Shown: positions 29,327-36,939, counted from the stretch's first letter. The stretch is 37,631 nucleotides of DNA from JAGOPO01 sp038065515 (GCA_038065515.1 JBBTQV010000017.1:1-37631), one strand, 5' to 3'. Notes: generated by a model from the sequence alone, not told the origin. Numbers and translations: made by a program.

Positions 29327-31453
29327 CTAGAAACCGGAATACGAACGGACAGCCCACTCCCAGTTCGCATAGTGCGGATCAATCTCGGGTGTCGGGGGGA
29401 TTGGTCCAAGCGGATCGTCTTTCGACACGAAATACAGAATCGAATGTGTATCAGGTGTGCCATTGAGCATCGCCTTACTCGTGATAATGGGGTCGGGTTT
29501 AACGAATGTTTCAGCGGGGGAATCCTTGAGAGCTGCGTTTATGAACGCATTCCATAGTGGCCCCGATGCGCTGATACCGGCGCCGGCTGCCGTCATGGAT
29601 TGATTGTGGTTGTTTCCCACCCAGACACCTACCGCAATCGAAGGCGTGTACCCGACAACCCACGCATCCCTATTCTCTTGTGTGGTGCCCGTTTTGGCGG
29701 CCACATCGCGTCCGGGAAGGTAGAGGGAGTTGATGAAGCCGAACGCCGGAGCACGGGCGTTGTTGTCGCTAAGCACATCACTGACCAGGCGGGCGGTTTG
29801 GGGGTCTAAGACACGCTCTGAATCTATGTGCCGTTCTTCCAGCAGTGTTCCGCCGCTGACCTCAATGCGTTGCATGAATCCCCACGGCACACGGACTCCT
29901 TCATTGGCGAACACGCCGTACGCGGAGACAAGATCAATGGGGCGGACTTCTGCGCCGCCGAGCACCAGCGAGAGGCCGAACCGCGAACGATCGCCCAGTG
30001 TAGTGATGCCCATGCGGGTCGCCAGATCGATAACCGAATCAATACCCGCGAGGTAGAGTGTTTTTACCGAGGGGACATTCAGCGACCGCGCAAGTGACTG
30101 TCTCATAGTCACCGGCCCGGAGAATGTGCCGCTGTAATTTCTCGGGTGGTAGCAATCCTGACCGGTGGGATCTTTTGTGCCCGAAGCGTCGGGCGGACAC
30201 AGAGGATTGAATTCTGTTTTCACATCCCACAATACTGTGCTGTCAGGATATCCTTTGGCAAATGCGGCGGCATATGCAAAGGGTTTAAACGCGGAACCAG
30301 GCTGTCGTTGTGCAGTGACCACATTGTAGTTTCCTTCATTGTCGACATTAAAGTAATCAGCAGAACCAACCAACGCGCGCACCTCACCCGTCTTCGGGTC
30401 AATAGCAACCAATGCCGCATTCGTTGCTTTGTACTTTTCGTTGATCTTCGCGTATTTTGCCACCAACTCTTCTGCTTTTTTCTGTAATTCCGCGTCGAGC
30501 GTTGTGATAATCTTGAATCCGCCGCTGGATACGATATCCGCACCGTATTTAGAGGTGACATACTCACGCGCCATGGCAACAAAATGCGGAGCTGAAATTG
30601 AGGCGGATTTCGGTTTAAACTCCAACCGTACCGCCAATGTATCACGGTACTGTTGTTCGTTAATCGAATTCAATTGACGCATGCGGCCAAGGACATAGTC
30701 CTTCCGTGCCAGCAGTTCATCCAGATGTGCTCTGTACGGGGAAAGATACGATGGCCGCTGTACCATCGCGGCGAGCGCGGCGGCTTGTGCCAGCGAAAGA
30801 TCGGACGCGGGGATGCCGAAGTAAGTCTGACTCGCTGATTCAATGCCGTACGCGTTTGAGCCGTAGGGGACCTGATTCAGATACATCTCAAAAATCTGAT
30901 CCTTCGTGAATCTCCGTTCAACTTCGATCGCCAAAATAAGCTCCTGAACTTTACGCATCATATTCTTCTCGCGTCCCACAAGCGCATTGCCGACGAGCTG
31001 TTGGGTGAGAGTGGACCCTCCTTGTGCCGCACCGCCAATAAGTAAGTCATTATAAACGGAACGAGCGATTCCTTTGAGATCGAATCCCTTGTGTTCATAA
31101 AAACCACTGTCTTCGACGGCCAGAGTGGCTTTCTTAATGGTCTCGTTTATCTTATCCCAAGCGACAACGGTCCGACGCTCTTCATCGTAGATGTCGTACA
31201 ACACCACGGTGCCGGTCCGGTCGTAGATTTTCGTCGACTCTTTCACCTGACGCGAGACAATCGATTCAGGATCGGGGACCTTGCTTTTTGCGTATAAAAT
31301 AAACAGCGAAACACCGATGATGCCGAGTGTTACCACCCATGCCACGAGCACAAGAACATGGGACAACCATGTTCGCCAAGAAGTGCGACCACGGCGGATG
31401 CGCCGCGTCAGCGGTTTTATGCTCGATATACGAAGCCAGGGAGTATAGGGCAT
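29327..31453 (-). CDS. class A penicillin-binding protein (PBP1A-like)
   Basis: This is 708 residues from MPYTPWLRISSIKPLTRRIR; the open frame extends to 31525, but the promoter at 31462-31490 places the mRNA start near 31454. A basic cytoplasmic end and one membrane helix (HVLVLVAWVVTLGIIGVSLF) come first. The GT51 glycosyltransferase domain has VEDSGFYEHKGFDLKGIARS with the catalytic Glu, GGSTLTQQLVGNALV and RKVQELILAIEVERRFTKDQ. The transpeptidase domain has SxxK in PGSAFKPFAYA, the SLN motif in ARSLNVPSV, and KTGT in VAAKTGTTQENRDAWVVGY. It polymerises and crosslinks peptidoglycan outside the membrane. It is divergent from tyrS. Confidence 0.94.
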   Translation of the reverse strand: MPYTPWLRISSIKPLTRRIRRGRTSWRTWLSHVLVLVAWVVTLGIIGVSLFILYAKSKVPDPESIVSRQVKESTKIYDRTGTVVLYDIYDEERRTVVAWDKINETIKKATLAVEDSGFYEHKGFDLKGIARSVYNDLLIGGAAQGGSTLTQQLVGNALVGREKNMMRKVQELILAIEVERRFTKDQIFEMYLNQVPYGSNAYGIESASQTYFGIPASDLSLAQAAALAAMVQRPSYLSPYRAHLDELLARKDYVLGRMRQLNSINEQQYRDTLAVRLEFKPKSASISAPHFVAMAREYVTSKYGADIVSSGGFKIITTLDAELQKKAEELVAKYAKINEKYKATNAALVAIDPKTGEVRALVGSADYFNVDNEGNYNVVTAQRQPGSAFKPFAYAAAFAKGYPDSTVLWDVKTEFNPLCPPDASGTKDPTGQDCYHPRNYSGTFSGPVTMRQSLARSLNVPSVKTLYLAGIDSVIDLATRMGITTLGDRSRFGLSLVLGGAEVRPIDLVSAYGVFANEGVRVPWGFMQRIEVSGGTLLEERHIDSERVLDPQTARLVSDVLSDNNARAPAFGFINSLYLPGRDVAAKTGTTQENRDAWVVGYTPSIAVGVWVGNNHNQSMTAAGAGISASGPLWNAFINAALKDSPAETFVKPDPIITSKAMLNGTPDTHSILYFVSKDDPLGPIPPTPEIDPHYANWEWAVRSYSGF

Positions 31454-31461
31454 GCAAGGCG

Positions 31462-31490
31462 AATATACCACAAAAAATGCGTATTTACAA
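31462..31490 (-). promoter_or_regulatory. PBP1A promoter (overlaps tyrS promoter)
   Basis: On the minus strand TTGTAA (31490-31485), 17 bases and TATATT (31467-31462) lie 8 bases before the PBP1A ATG. The -35 hexamer occupies the same bases as the tyrS -35 hexamer on the other strand. Confidence 0.7.
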
Positions 31491-31512
31491 TGATTCCCGA
31501 TGACGGTACAAT
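31484..31512 (+). promoter_or_regulatory. tyrS promoter
   Basis: TTTACA (31484-31489), a 17-base spacer and TACAAT (31507-31512) lie 6 bases before the tyrS ATG, so transcription would begin at the start codon or within a base or two of it. Confidence 0.7.
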
Positions 31513-31518
31513 GATTCA

Positions 31519-32661
31519 ATGACATCAGAAGAACGACAGTCGTATGTGGCTGGTATGCTCCGACGGCGTGTCGAAGCGGTCTACCCGTCCGAGAAAGAAG
31601 TTGCGGTCCGTTTGGCCGGAGCCGAACGGCTGACTATCTATCTTGGTATTGATCCGACCGGGGCGGAGATTCATCTCGGCCACACCATTCCGTTGCTACT
31701 ATTGAAAGAGTTGTTCGCGCTCGGGCATGATGCTGTTTTGCTCATCGGGGATTTTACCGCGCGCATAGGAGATCCGACAGGAAAAGATGCCGCGCGCGTT
31801 GTGCTGACCCCCGAACAGATAGACCAGAACATGGCAACCTACGGAGAGCAGGCAAAAAAGATTATTCCGGAAACGGCGTTCCGTATTGCCTACAACAGTG
31901 AGTGGCTCGGAGCGTTGAATATGGAGCAGATTCTCCGCCTCACGAGTATGGTGACGGTTCAACAAATGCTGCAGCGCGACATGTTTCAAGTCCGCCAGAA
32001 GGAAGGGCGTCCGATATACCTCAACGAATTCTTGTATCCGCTCATGCAGGGATATGATTCGGTTGCATTGCGCACCGATGGTGAGATTGGCGGCAATGAT
32101 CAGACATTCAACATGCTAATGGGGCGCGAGCTGGAGCGCGAATTGTTGGGCAAAGATAAGTTCGTGATTACCACTAAGCTTCTCGTTGATGTCGCTACCG
32201 GCAGAAAAATGAGTAAGTCTGAAGGTGCGCTCATTGCCATCAATGACTCCGCGCAGGAGATTCGTCGGAAGATTCTTGCTGTCGATGACGGTATGATAAA
32301 AACGATTTTTGAATTATGCACGGAAAAGAATCAAGAATGGATCAGCCAGCGACAGGCGATGGTTGATGCAGGGGAGAATCCGAAGCAGTTCAAAGAAGAG
32401 CTTGCCGCAGAACTGATACAGATGTATCACGGCAGTGAAGCGGTGGGTCAAGCAGATCAGGCCATAGAAATACGGCAGACAGGATCGCTGGAACAGGTAC
32501 TCAAAGAGTCCGGCCTCGTTTCTTCCCTCGGAGAGGCAAAGCGGCTGGTCGGACAGGGTGCGGTTCAGGTGAACGGGGAACGGGTCGAGCGGTGGGATAT
32601 CATCATACAAATAGGGGACGAGATACGAGTCGGAAAAGGAAAATTCGTCCGCGTCGTCTGA
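31519..32661 (+). CDS. tyrS: tyrosyl-tRNA synthetase (S4-domain type)
   Basis: This 380-residue class I synthetase charges tRNA-Tyr. The HIGH-equivalent is HLGHT in GIDPTGAEIHLGHTIPLL, the tyrosine-binding region includes YPLMQGYDSVALRTD and GGNDQTFNMLMGRELER, and the KMSKS loop is GRKMSKSEGALI. A C-terminal S4 RNA-binding domain is clear (GLVSSLGEAKRLVGQGAVQV then NGERVERWD). The LGHT motif and length fit the TyrZ-type branch. The ATG at 31519 is next to the -10 box, so the mRNA is probably leaderless. A strong terminator follows directly. Confidence 0.95.
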   Translation: MTSEERQSYVAGMLRRRVEAVYPSEKEVAVRLAGAERLTIYLGIDPTGAEIHLGHTIPLLLLKELFALGHDAVLLIGDFTARIGDPTGKDAARVVLTPEQIDQNMATYGEQAKKIIPETAFRIAYNSEWLGALNMEQILRLTSMVTVQQMLQRDMFQVRQKEGRPIYLNEFLYPLMQGYDSVALRTDGEIGGNDQTFNMLMGRELERELLGKDKFVITTKLLVDVATGRKMSKSEGALIAINDSAQEIRRKILAVDDGMIKTIFELCTEKNQEWISQRQAMVDAGENPKQFKEELAAELIQMYHGSEAVGQADQAIEIRQTGSLEQVLKESGLVSSLGEAKRLVGQGAVQVNGERVERWDIIIQIGDEIRVGKGKFVRVV

Positions 32662-32665
32662 TACA

Positions 32666-32695
32666 GAACACCCCGGAAACCCGGGGTGTTCTTTT
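32666..32695 (+). terminator. tyrS terminator
   Basis: GAACACCCCGG (32666-32676) pairs perfectly with CCGGGGTGTTC (32681-32691) around an AAAC loop and is followed by TTTT. It begins 4 bases after the tyrS stop. Confidence 0.92.
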
Positions 32696-32837
32696 AGAGG
32701 GGCACATCTTCATCTTCCTCATCTTCTTCCTCTTCCTGCTTCATTTTTTCTTCTTCTTCATCCTCTTCGTCCTTGTCGTCGAATTCTTCTTCAACAGGCT
32801 CTTCCACGGCACTGAATAGATAGGCATCTTCGTTCAT
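32694..32837 (-). CDS. small, highly acidic protein
   Basis: This is a 47-residue frame reading MNEDAYLFSAVEEPVEEEFD, then DKDEEDEEEEKMKQEEEEDE, then EDEDVPL. More than half of the residues are Glu or Asp. It starts 30 bases downstream of ruvC on the same strand and ends at the tyrS terminator, so it would be the last gene of the ruvB-yebC-ruvC unit. The first 15 residues (NEDAYLFSAVEEPVEE) are less repetitive and could be a binding motif. A role as a DNA mimic or a charged partner protein is possible but unproven. A chance GAA/GAG-rich frame cannot be excluded. Confidence 0.55.
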   Translation of the reverse strand: MNEDAYLFSAVEEPVEEEFDDKDEEDEEEEKMKQEEEEDEEDEDVPL

Positions 32838-32867
32838 GGCGTTATTGTAGGCAGTCGGCTGTTGATG

Positions 32868-33341
32868 TCAATACTTCTGCCGGGCGGTCGAGCAGCACAA
32901 CGCAAGCGCAAGCGCATCAGCGGCGTCGTCAGGGCTGATTTTTTCCTTGATATGCAATAACATCCGCACCATATCCTGCACCTGTGGTTTCTTTGCCTGT
33001 CCGTTTCCACAGACACCACGCTTTACTTGTTGCGGCGTGAATTCGACCACAGGAATCCCGTGTTGCGCCAGCGTGAGCATGATGACTCCGCGCATTTCCG
33101 CGACCGCCATCGCGGTTTTTGCGTTATTCATAAAGAACAGGCGCTCAACACCCGCGGACTGCGGTTTGTATGAAGTGATGAGGTCGGCAAGTGCAATGGC
33201 GGTCGCTTGTTTGTCTGCCACCGAGTCGGTTCCCGGATTACGGAATACGCCCCAGGTCAGAGGCCGTAGCGAACTACCGACGTCTTCGACGATACCATAG
33301 CCGATAATCGTGGTTCCTGGATCAATGCCAAGGTAGCGCAT
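32868..33341 (-). CDS. ruvC: crossover junction endonuclease RuvC
   Basis: This is a 157-residue resolvase that cuts Holliday junctions made during recombination. The RNase H-like fold is seen as MRYLGIDPGTTIIGYGIVED with catalytic D7, E66 in SAGVERLFFMNNAKTAM, and the C-terminal acidic cluster SPDDAADALALALCC (D138/D139 and D142). The length is slightly below that of E. coli RuvC (173). It lies 9 bases downstream of yebC on the same strand, with ruvB two genes upstream; ruvA is not in the window. Confidence 0.94.
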   Translation of the reverse strand: MRYLGIDPGTTIIGYGIVEDVGSSLRPLTWGVFRNPGTDSVADKQATAIALADLITSYKPQSAGVERLFFMNNAKTAMAVAEMRGVIMLTLAQHGIPVVEFTPQQVKRGVCGNGQAKKPQVQDMVRMLLHIKEKISPDDAADALALALCCSTARQKY

Positions 33342-33350
33342 TCAATGTTG

Positions 33351-33887
33351 TTAGGAGTCTGCGTTGGTGAACACATTTTGCACATCCTCGTGTTCCTCGA
33401 GCGCCTTGATGAGTGTGTCTAGGAGTGAGCGCTCGTTGAGGTCGGTAACCGGAATAATTGTTGTCGGTGTCAGCATTCCCGGCAATCGCACGAACATCCA
33501 GAGCACCGAACCCCGGCCGACCATCCGGCCGCCGAGTTTTACGGCGAGCTGCTTGAGGTCATTGATGGTGCGATTGCTGTTGTCGGTGATGGCGTTGACC
33601 ACGATTGCCGCGCCGCCGGGACCTATGAGCTCGAGTTGCACCTCTATCAGGGCAGAGGCGCTCTTATCCACGACGCGCCTGATTGCCCGTTCGATATTTT
33701 CACTCGGCATGTTCACTTCGCGCGCCCGTTCGATTTCAGCCTTCAACCGGAGATTGGAAGACGGGTCTGGATTATCGCGTGCGGCAATGGAGATTGCGCG
33801 AGCAATCTTTCCGAAGGTGACGCCCTTCTTGGCATCGGCGACACCTTTCTTATGTTTGATTTGGGACCACTTTGAGTGACCAGACAT
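33351..33887 (-). CDS. yebC: YebC/PmpR-family protein, short form
   Basis: This 178-residue protein starts MSGHSKWSQIKHKKGVADAK, the invariant family N-terminus, followed by KARAISIAARDNPDPSS-like text (KIARAISIAARDNPDPSSNL), MPSENIERAI and the GPGGAAIVVNAITDNSNRT block. YebC proteins act as transcriptional regulators, and some have recently been tied to translation through difficult stretches such as polyproline. Typical members have 235-250 residues; here domain III is cut down, ending ALEEHEDVQNVFTNADS, although that ending is the usual family C-terminus. The gap must therefore be internal. It lies between ruvB and ruvC, a common arrangement. Confidence 0.93.
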   Translation of the reverse strand: MSGHSKWSQIKHKKGVADAKKGVTFGKIARAISIAARDNPDPSSNLRLKAEIERAREVNMPSENIERAIRRVVDKSASALIEVQLELIGPGGAAIVVNAITDNSNRTINDLKQLAVKLGGRMVGRGSVLWMFVRLPGMLTPTTIIPVTDLNERSLLDTLIKALEEHEDVQNVFTNADS

Positions 33888-33914
33888 AACAAACCAAGCA
33901 TAGCCGAGCGGGCA

Positions 33915-34937
33915 TCAGAAATCCAGCTTCAGGGACGCTGGATCGGGCACGCCGACATGGTCACGCCCCGCTTTTGTGATGACGCGCCCCTTGGTGGTGC
34001 GGGCGATGAAGCCCAGGCGCATCAGATACGGCTCGTAGACATCTTCAACGGTACTTTCTTCTTCGGAAATTGACGCGGCAATTGATTTCAAACCGACCGG
34101 ACCACCGCTAAATGTCGTCGCGATGGCGAGTAGTATTTTCCGGTCAGTTTCTTCTAGGCCCTGCGGGTCTACTTCGAGCATCCGAAGCGCTGCCTGCGCG
34201 GTCGGTTCGTCGATGGTCGCGATGTTGTGCACCTGCGCATAATCACGAACGCGCTTGAGAAGCCGGTTGGCAACGCGCGGAGTGGCACGCGCCGAGCGGG
34301 CGATAAGTGTGAGCGCAGGCTTGGTGACCGTGATACCCAACAATCCGGCAGAGCGAGTGATGATGCGCTCGATTTCGTCCGGCGTGTAGTACTCGAGACG
34401 GAAGCTAGAACCGAATCGGGAGCGAAACGGCGCCGAAAGCATCGATATTTTGGTGGTTGCGGCGACCAGCGTGAATCGGGGGAGATCGATTTGGAGTGTC
34501 TTCGCCGCGTTGCCCTTGCCGATGACGATGTCGAGCTTGAAGTTCTCCATTGCCGGATAGATGACTTCTTCAACCATCTTGTTGAGACGGTGAACCTCAT
34601 CGATGAACAGCACATCACCGTCCGACAGCCCCGTGAGAATTGAGCCCACATCGCCGGCTTTCTCCAGAGCTGTTCCGGATGTCATGCGCATGTTAGCGTT
34701 GAGCTCACGGGCGACCAGATAGGCCAGCGTCGTCTTGCCCAGACCCGAAGGACCATGCAGGAGGACATGCTCGGGAGTCTCATTGCGCTTTTTGGCCGCA
34801 CCCAGTACGATACGAAGGTTTTCCTTCGCTTTCTCCTGCCCGACATACTCCGCGAAGCTCTTCGGACGAAGGGTCAGGTCGAGCAATTGGTCGTCAGGAC
34901 CGCTCTGGGGGATAGTTTGGGGGTCCTTGACATTCAT
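33915..34937 (-). CDS. ruvB: Holliday junction branch migration ATPase RuvB
   Basis: This is 340 residues from MNVKDPQTIPQSGPDDQLLD. A further open stretch to 34982 (MLKLLVVSYKFTVFV) comes from a low-complexity repeat and the promoter, so I reject it. The AAA+ core shows LRPKSFAEYVGQEKAKENL, Walker A HGPSGLGKTTLAYL, Walker B DVLFIDEVHRLNKMVEE, sensor region LVAATTKISMLSAPFRSRFG, and the C-terminal winged helix (VEDVYEPYLMRLGFIARTTK). It drives branch migration with RuvA. A TACAGT box at 34945-34950 with TTGTTA 17 bases upstream leaves 7 bases to the ATG. The usual 'TxGR' near the end reads TTKGRVIT. Confidence 0.95.
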   Translation of the reverse strand: MNVKDPQTIPQSGPDDQLLDLTLRPKSFAEYVGQEKAKENLRIVLGAAKKRNETPEHVLLHGPSGLGKTTLAYLVARELNANMRMTSGTALEKAGDVGSILTGLSDGDVLFIDEVHRLNKMVEEVIYPAMENFKLDIVIGKGNAAKTLQIDLPRFTLVAATTKISMLSAPFRSRFGSSFRLEYYTPDEIERIITRSAGLLGITVTKPALTLIARSARATPRVANRLLKRVRDYAQVHNIATIDEPTAQAALRMLEVDPQGLEETDRKILLAIATTFSGGPVGLKSIAASISEEESTVEDVYEPYLMRLGFIARTTKGRVITKAGRDHVGVPDPASLKLDF

Positions 34938-34954
34938 AACAAATACTGTAAACT
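34927..34954 (+). promoter_or_regulatory. plus-strand promoter for the structured RNA candidate
   Basis: TTGACA (34927-34932), a 16-base spacer and TAAACT (34949-34954) point into the RNA candidate, with a predicted start near 34961. An alternative TATAAC (34955-34960) is too far from this -35 box. The -35 box lies inside the first codons of ruvB and the ruvB promoter lies on the opposite strand of the same bases. Confidence 0.5.
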
Positions 34955-34976
34955 TATAACTAACAACTAACAACTT

Positions 34977-35155
34977 CAGCAAGGACCTCTATAATCTGTA
35001 GGCAACTGAACCCAGTGTGCTAAACATGCCGGTTCAGTCGGGATACTCTCTTAGCTCGGAAGATTCGGTTTCGACTGGATCTCTCCTCGGAATTATCCTG
35101 TCCCGTGACCCTATGGTCGTGGATATTGCCTACAGGTTATAAAGGTTCTTCGCTG
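34977..35155 (+). ncRNA. unassigned structured RNA with four-way junction
   Basis: A closing stem joins 34977-35004 to 35127-35155: CAGC/GCTG with one bulged C, then 24 pairs with one C-A mismatch and two G-U wobbles. Three hairpins then follow with almost no unpaired bases between them: H1 ACTGAACC/GGTTCAGT (35005-35038), H2 with base CGGGATA/TATCCTG (35039-35100) and tip AGATTCGGT-TTCG-ACTGGATCT (35061-35082), and H3 CCGTGACC/GGTCGTGG (35103-35122, loop CTAT). About seven pairs are G-U on the plus strand and would be A-C mismatches on the minus strand, so the plus strand is the likely RNA. I cannot match it to 6S, SRP, tmRNA, RNase P or a known riboswitch. Confidence 0.55.
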
Positions 35156-35175
35156 TCCCAGCGTCCTGTCGAGGA

Positions 35176-36840
35176 TTACCCCAACACCCGGCGGATCTCT
35201 TCTACCGATGTGATGCCCCGGATCAGTTTGAGATAGCCGTCCTGCAGCATGGTGACCATGCCCTCCTTGATAGCCAGGTCGCGGATATCAGTAACGGATG
35301 CATTTTCGAGAATCAACCGCTCCATCGCGCGGGTCACTTCAAATACCTCGTATACTCCGATGCGGCCCTTATAGCCGATGTTATTACACTCACTGCAACC
35401 GCCCGGACCGTACACCGGAAGCGATGCATTGATTTCCGGCAACTCAAATCGCTTACTGATGGAAGCGATGTTTTCTTGCAGTTTTTTCAGGTCTTTTTCT
35501 TCCAGTGGCAACTTTTTTTTGCATGATTCGCACAGCTTGCGCACAAGGCGTTGCCCCATTGCCATTGTCATCGCGGGTGCGACCGTTTCCGGTTTGACGC
35601 CGAGGTCAACGAGACGGGGGATAGTGCCGGCGGCGTCGTTGGTGTGAATGGTTGAGAGTACCATGTGGCCGGTGAGCGCGGCTTCCAGCGCGATGCTGGC
35701 CGTTTCTAGGTCGCGGATTTCACCGATAAGAATAATATCGGGGTCTTGGCGTACGATGGCGCGCAATCCTCCGGCGAATGTGTATCCCTTGGAAGGTTCA
35801 ACCTGCGTCTGATTGACTCCTTTGATATGATATTCGATAGGGTCTTCCACCGTAATGATTTTCATGTCCGGCGTATTCAGGTAGTTCAGGAACGCATACA
35901 GCGTTGTGGTTTTTCCGGAACCGGTGGGGCCAGTCGTCAGCAGGGTGCCCTGCGGGCGACCCAAGAGAGCTTTTACTTGCTCCAATACATCGGTTCGCAT
36001 GCCGAGGTCTTCCAGTTTTGCCCTGATGCCGCGCGGATCCAACAAACGCATAACGATGGATTCGCCGTATTCGCTCGGCAGAACAGAAACACGAACCTCG
36101 ATATCAATATCACTTTGGCGGATAGTGAACCGGCCGTCCTGGGGTGCCTTGGTGATGTTAAGCTTCATTTTCGACAGCACTTTGACGCGGTTGAGCACTC
36201 GCTGATACCGCGCCTTGTCGATAGTGGCGACTTCATGCAGAAGGCCGTCGAGACGGTACCGCAAACGACACAGGTCGGATTCCGGCTCAAAGTGAATGTC
36301 GGATGCGCGGGTCGAGAGCGCGCCCGCGACGAGCATTTCGAACAGCTGGGTTACGGGAATCTGTCCCAGCTGCCCTTTGAGGTCGTTGATGTTTTTAATT
36401 TTTTCCGCAGCCTGTGCTATCACCTTATCGTCCACACTGATAGCGCCCACTTCAAATGTCTCGATGGTTTTGATGGTCGCATAGCGCATCCAGACGGTTT
36501 CCATGGTCGCACGGGCGACCATGAGCACTTTCAGGATTGTGTAATGGGTGCCGAGGTCGTCTAACAGCGTCTTGGCTTCAGGCGTGCGCGGGTCCAGCAC
36601 CGCAACAACGGCTACCGGGCCTTTTGTTTGCACAACGGCAAGACCGGCGGCTCGGGATTGTGCTTCAGGAACGATTTTGAGCGCCTCCGGATCGATGGGG
36701 AGGCCTTGAATATCTACAAACGGCAGGCCAAGCTCCGTGGCGAGCGCTTGCGCGGAAAGCGCTTGTTCTTTTTCTCCGATACTGGACAGCTTCTTTTCCA
36801 GTTCGGCCGCTATATCTGGCTTTGTGGGTGCAGTCACCAT
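35176..36840 (-). CDS. pilB: type IV pilus / type II secretion assembly ATPase (PilB/GspE)
   Basis: This 554-residue hexameric ATPase powers pilin polymerisation. The N-terminal GspE-N domain (ALATELGLPFVDIQGLPIDP, ALKIVPEAQSRAAGLAVVQT) is followed by the ATPase core: ASDIHFEPESDLCRLRYRLD, Walker A LLTTGPTGSGKTTTLYAFLN, the Asp box ITVEDPIEYHIKGVNQTQV, Walker B DPDIILIGEIRDLETASIA and the His box HMVLSTIHTNDAAGTIPRL. The zinc-binding tetracysteine site is CESC and CSEC before NNIGYKGRIGVYEV. The start is MVTAPTKPD at 36840; a 13-bp tandem duplication places an out-of-frame ATG just upstream. Other pilus genes are not in the window. Confidence 0.95.
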   Translation of the reverse strand: MVTAPTKPDIAAELEKKLSSIGEKEQALSAQALATELGLPFVDIQGLPIDPEALKIVPEAQSRAAGLAVVQTKGPVAVVAVLDPRTPEAKTLLDDLGTHYTILKVLMVARATMETVWMRYATIKTIETFEVGAISVDDKVIAQAAEKIKNINDLKGQLGQIPVTQLFEMLVAGALSTRASDIHFEPESDLCRLRYRLDGLLHEVATIDKARYQRVLNRVKVLSKMKLNITKAPQDGRFTIRQSDIDIEVRVSVLPSEYGESIVMRLLDPRGIRAKLEDLGMRTDVLEQVKALLGRPQGTLLTTGPTGSGKTTTLYAFLNYLNTPDMKIITVEDPIEYHIKGVNQTQVEPSKGYTFAGGLRAIVRQDPDIILIGEIRDLETASIALEAALTGHMVLSTIHTNDAAGTIPRLVDLGVKPETVAPAMTMAMGQRLVRKLCESCKKKLPLEEKDLKKLQENIASISKRFELPEINASLPVYGPGGCSECNNIGYKGRIGVYEVFEVTRAMERLILENASVTDIRDLAIKEGMVTMLQDGYLKLIRGITSVEEIRRVLG

Positions 36841-36855
36841 ACGCAGTCACCATAC
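36830..36855. repeat. 13-bp tandem duplication over the pilB start
   Basis: gcagtcaccatac occurs twice in direct succession (36830-36842 and 36843-36855). On the minus strand the inner copy supplies the pilB ATG. The outer copy supplies TATGGT (36854-36849), a -10-like box 16 bases after TTTACA (36876-36871) and 8 bases before the start codon. Confidence 0.75.
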
Positions 36856-36939
36856 GCGAGAAGCCCTTTTTGTAAACGATTTTTTGTGGACAACCTCACA
36901 TCAAAACGCCCACGACCCACCGCTCCTCCCACGGGTCCG

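Noticed and set aside
31454..31525. A 24-residue N-terminal extension of PBP1A
   Set aside because: It covers the promoter and the tyrS start. The -10 box puts the transcript start after these codons.
34938..34982. Fifteen extra N-terminal residues for RuvB (MLKLLVVSYKFTVFV)
   Set aside because: They are encoded by a low-complexity repeat and the promoter region, and the family N-terminus begins at the later Met.
35746..36564. A 272-residue plus-strand frame
   Set aside because: It lies wholly antisense within pilB, whose motifs are unambiguous, and shows no family features.
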